From a virus: a stretch of DNA of 31,776 nucleotides. The position numbers and the translations under genes were made by a program. Numbering within the stretch: the stretch's first letter is position 1; each line of letters opens with the position of its first letter. A model generated the notes under the pieces. That model had not been told where the DNA came from and did not search any database. It was given only the letters and a program-made list of their open reading frames with translations. Location of the stretch: IMG/VR virus record IMGVR_UViG_3300005095_000270, positions 1 through 31,776 of that record; one strand, 5' to 3'. Below are positions 30,502 through 31,776 of the stretch, piece by piece.

Positions 30502-30981
30502 ATGGCACAACTAGGATCAACATTTGACGCAACGCAAGTACAGCCTTCATCAGACCAGTTGCCAGCAGGCTGGTACACAGCGCTGATTAGCGCATCAGAA
30601 GTTAAAGGCAATAAAAACGGCACAGGCCAACACCTTTCGCTTGAATTTACCATTACAAGCGAACAATTTAACGGCTGGAAAATCTGGGAGCAGCTCAACC
30701 TTTGGCACTCAAGCCAAAAAGCCAGCCAAATTGCACAAGGCAAGCTGTCTGCCGTCGCAAATGCAATCAACGTACTACAGTTCAGCGACTCAAGCGCGCT
30801 GCACAACTTTAATATGCAAATACGAATCGCACACAACAATGAGGGACGTGCGGAGATTAAAGGCTTTAAAGCTGTTGAAACACAAGGCAATCAAGCCTCA
30901 CCAGGGCGAGCCTTTGCAGAGCAGCCACAAGGCAATCAACCCCAACACCAAAACCCATACGGCTCAGCAACAGTTTTTTGA
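30502..30981 (+). CDS. DUF669 family protein, probable ssDNA-binding/recombination accessory
   Basis: The 159-aa protein matches DUF669 in its pattern: LPAGWYTALISASEVKGNKN, GTGQHLSLEFTITSEQFNGW and KIWEQLNLWHSSQKASQIAQ. DUF669 genes occur beside phage replication and recombination genes and may act on single-stranded DNA. The C-terminal tail is Gln/Pro-rich (QPQGNQPQHQNPYG) like the linkers of ssDNA-binding proteins but lacks an acidic tip. AGAGGAAAA lies before the ATG. Confidence 0.72.
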   Translation: MAQLGSTFDATQVQPSSDQLPAGWYTALISASEVKGNKNGTGQHLSLEFTITSEQFNGWKIWEQLNLWHSSQKASQIAQGKLSAVANAINVLQFSDSSALHNFNMQIRIAHNNEGRAEIKGFKAVETQGNQASPGRAFAEQPQGNQPQHQNPYGSATVF

Positions 30982-30982
30982 A

Positions 30983-31231
30983 ATGATTGAGCAGTCTTCA
31001 ATGTCGGCAATAGCCTTACGCTATTTTGATAAAGATACACGTCTATGCAATATCATCTCGCAGGACATAAACCTATATAGCCCTGGTGAGCAGTTAATGC
31101 TTAAGTTTTTCGCAAATGTATGGTTTGACGAACCTGTATATGAATTTGACATTGTGTATGCCGCTTCAAAGTTAGACCAAAACAACCGTCAGATTATTAT
31201 CGATTGGTTAGATATGCCATTCTGGCCATAA
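30983..31231 (+). CDS. Hypothetical protein
   Basis: I place the start at ATG 30983, one base after the DUF669 stop, giving 82 aa; the open frame extends upstream inside DUF669 but that is an out-of-frame shadow. It contains IALRYFDKDTRLCNIISQDI and a C-terminal IVYAASKLDQNNRQIIIDWL. It has no signal or membrane segment. The tight spacing supports translational coupling with DUF669. No family is recognized. Confidence 0.6.
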   Translation: MIEQSSMSAIALRYFDKDTRLCNIISQDINLYSPGEQLMLKFFANVWFDEPVYEFDIVYAASKLDQNNRQIIIDWLDMPFWP

Positions 31232-31240
31232 GGACAAACA

Positions 31241-31468
31241 ATGGAATCACTAGAATACATCGGCGCAACAAGTGCCATCATTGGGTCAATTTGGTTAACA
31301 CATAGGTTGCCAGGGCACGCCTACGGCTTTATTCTATTTCTGCTCGCCAGTATTAGCCTAGCCCTGTTTTTTATGCACCAGAAGCAGTACGGTGCATTTG
31401 CAATGGAGCTTGTCTTTGTATACTCAAACCTGGTAGGCATCAAGACCTGGGTTTTAAATAAAGGCTAA
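31241..31468 (+). CDS. Small membrane protein
   Basis: The 75-aa protein has two clear hydrophobic segments, YGFILFLLASISLALFF and FAMELVFVYSNLVGIKTWVL, and a weaker N-terminal one. The end (YSNLVGIKTWVL) faintly resembles the last helices of PnuC-type transporters, but it is far too short to be one. It lies between a hypothetical gene and DUF4224. Function unknown. Confidence 0.6.
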   Translation: MESLEYIGATSAIIGSIWLTHRLPGHAYGFILFLLASISLALFFMHQKQYGAFAMELVFVYSNLVGIKTWVLNKG

Positions 31469-31471
31469 CGA

Positions 31472-31696
31472 ATGTTTTTAAGTAAAGAAGATCTGTACAA
31501 CTTGACAGGCAAAAAGCGTGCTTCATCGCAGCTAAAAGTCTTAAAAGCCAATGGAATTGATTACTTTGTAAGAGCGGATGGCAAGCCGTCCGTTTTAATT
31601 GCTAGCCTTGAAAACAAAAATAATTGCGCGCATACTAAAAAACCACCGGAGCCGAACTGGTCGTACTTAAATGCCGAACAAAAAAATAAGAAATAA
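31472..31696 (+). CDS. DUF4224 family protein, upstream of integrase
   Basis: The 74-aa protein starts with MFLSKEDLYNLTGKKRASSQ, LKVLKANGIDYFVRADGKPS, the DUF4224 pattern (mfLtxeElxxLTGxkxxxxQxxxLxxxGI). DUF4224 genes commonly precede tyrosine integrase genes. They may be excisionase-like DNA-binding factors; this is not established. It starts 3 bp after the membrane protein and overlaps the integrase start by 26 nt. Confidence 0.85.
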   Translation: MFLSKEDLYNLTGKKRASSQLKVLKANGIDYFVRADGKPSVLIASLENKNNCAHTKKPPEPNWSYLNAEQKNKK

Positions 31697-31776
31697 AGAA
31701 AACCAAGGTCTCCCGTCGCGCTGGCGCAAAAAAGGAAACTCATATTATTATCGAGTCCCCCCTGGCCAAAACGTAA
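31671..31776 (+). CDS. int: Tyrosine integrase, N-terminal fragment (cut by window end)
   Basis: From ATG 31671 the frame is open to the window end: NKENQGLPSRWRKKGNSYYY then RVPPGQN. This is the arm-type DNA-binding start of lambda-like tyrosine integrases (xxLPxxLYxRkxxYYYRxP). The catalytic domain lies beyond the window. It overlaps DUF4224 by 26 nt. Position at the phage end, facing outward, fits integration at a tRNA whose fragment is at 547-591. Confidence 0.83.
   Translation, partial: MPNKKIRNKENQGLPSRWRKKGNSYYYRVPPGQNV

Noticed and set aside
30641-30982. Long upstream extension of the 30983 gene inside DUF669
   Set aside because: It is out of frame with the DUF669 gene, low in complexity and unsupported; ATG 30983 after the DUF669 stop is simpler.
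1-31776. CRISPR array or insertion sequence
   Set aside because: No regularly spaced repeats of CRISPR type and no transposase frame were seen.

Overview
The window is most of an integrated temperate phage (prophage) in a bacterium with moderately AT-rich DNA. Gene content (P2-type head, Mu-type contractile tail, Rz/Rz1 spanins) and the DnaA boxes in the flank fit a gammaproteobacterium. I cannot name the genus from sequence alone. The first ~546 bases are chromosomal flank. Bases 547-591 are the 3' part of a CAU-anticodon tRNA gene, from anticodon loop to CCA, whose 5' half is absent; this reads as attL. The window ends inside the N-terminus of a tyrosine integrase, so attR and the rebuilt tRNA should lie just beyond the right edge.

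Layout: (1) 721-11023, minus strand: late genes. Reading leftwards from the head genes they are scaffold/protease (P2 O), major capsid (P2 N), head completion (P2 L), tail completion (P2 R and S/Mu G), then Mu-type DUF2635, sheath, tube, a displaced P2 gpM terminase subunit, tail chaperone E with a -1 frameshift extension E', and the tape measure protein. A plus-strand two-gene moron (HipA-like kinase plus a HipS-like/HIRAN protein, 3022-4636) sits between E' and the tape measure. (2) 11179-13876, plus strand: terminase ATPase (P2 P) and portal (P2 Q). (3) 13877-14613: a repeat-rich regulatory stretch and an Ogr-type zinc-finger late activator. (4) 14749-21377, plus strand: the rest of a Mu-type tail (N/gp43, P/gp44, gp45 to gp48), fibre genes and a DUF1353 gene. 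(5) 21327-21918, minus strand: a RelE-type toxin and HTH antitoxin. (6) 22084-23557, plus strand: lysis module (XhlA-like protein, zinc amidase, putative holin, nested Rz/Rz1). (7) 23600-26140, minus strand: cargo, with an AbiC-like abortive-infection protein and a BRCT-domain protein. (8) 26277-31776: repressor with operators, short early genes, a primase-helicase, a DUF669 protein, DUF4224 and the integrase start.

The phage is therefore a mosaic. The head and packaging genes keep the P2 style, with O and P divergently transcribed, but the tail is Mu-like and split into two blocks on opposite strands about 12 kb apart. Late transcription is probably driven by the Ogr-like protein. Replication appears to use a primase-helicase; I see no P2 gpA-type rolling-circle initiator. 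Three cargo units (HipA-like/HIRAN, RelE-type TA, AbiC+BRCT) are the best candidates for host-protection or anti-phage functions. The most novel are the kinase/HIRAN pair inside the tail operon and the BRCT protein beside AbiC.
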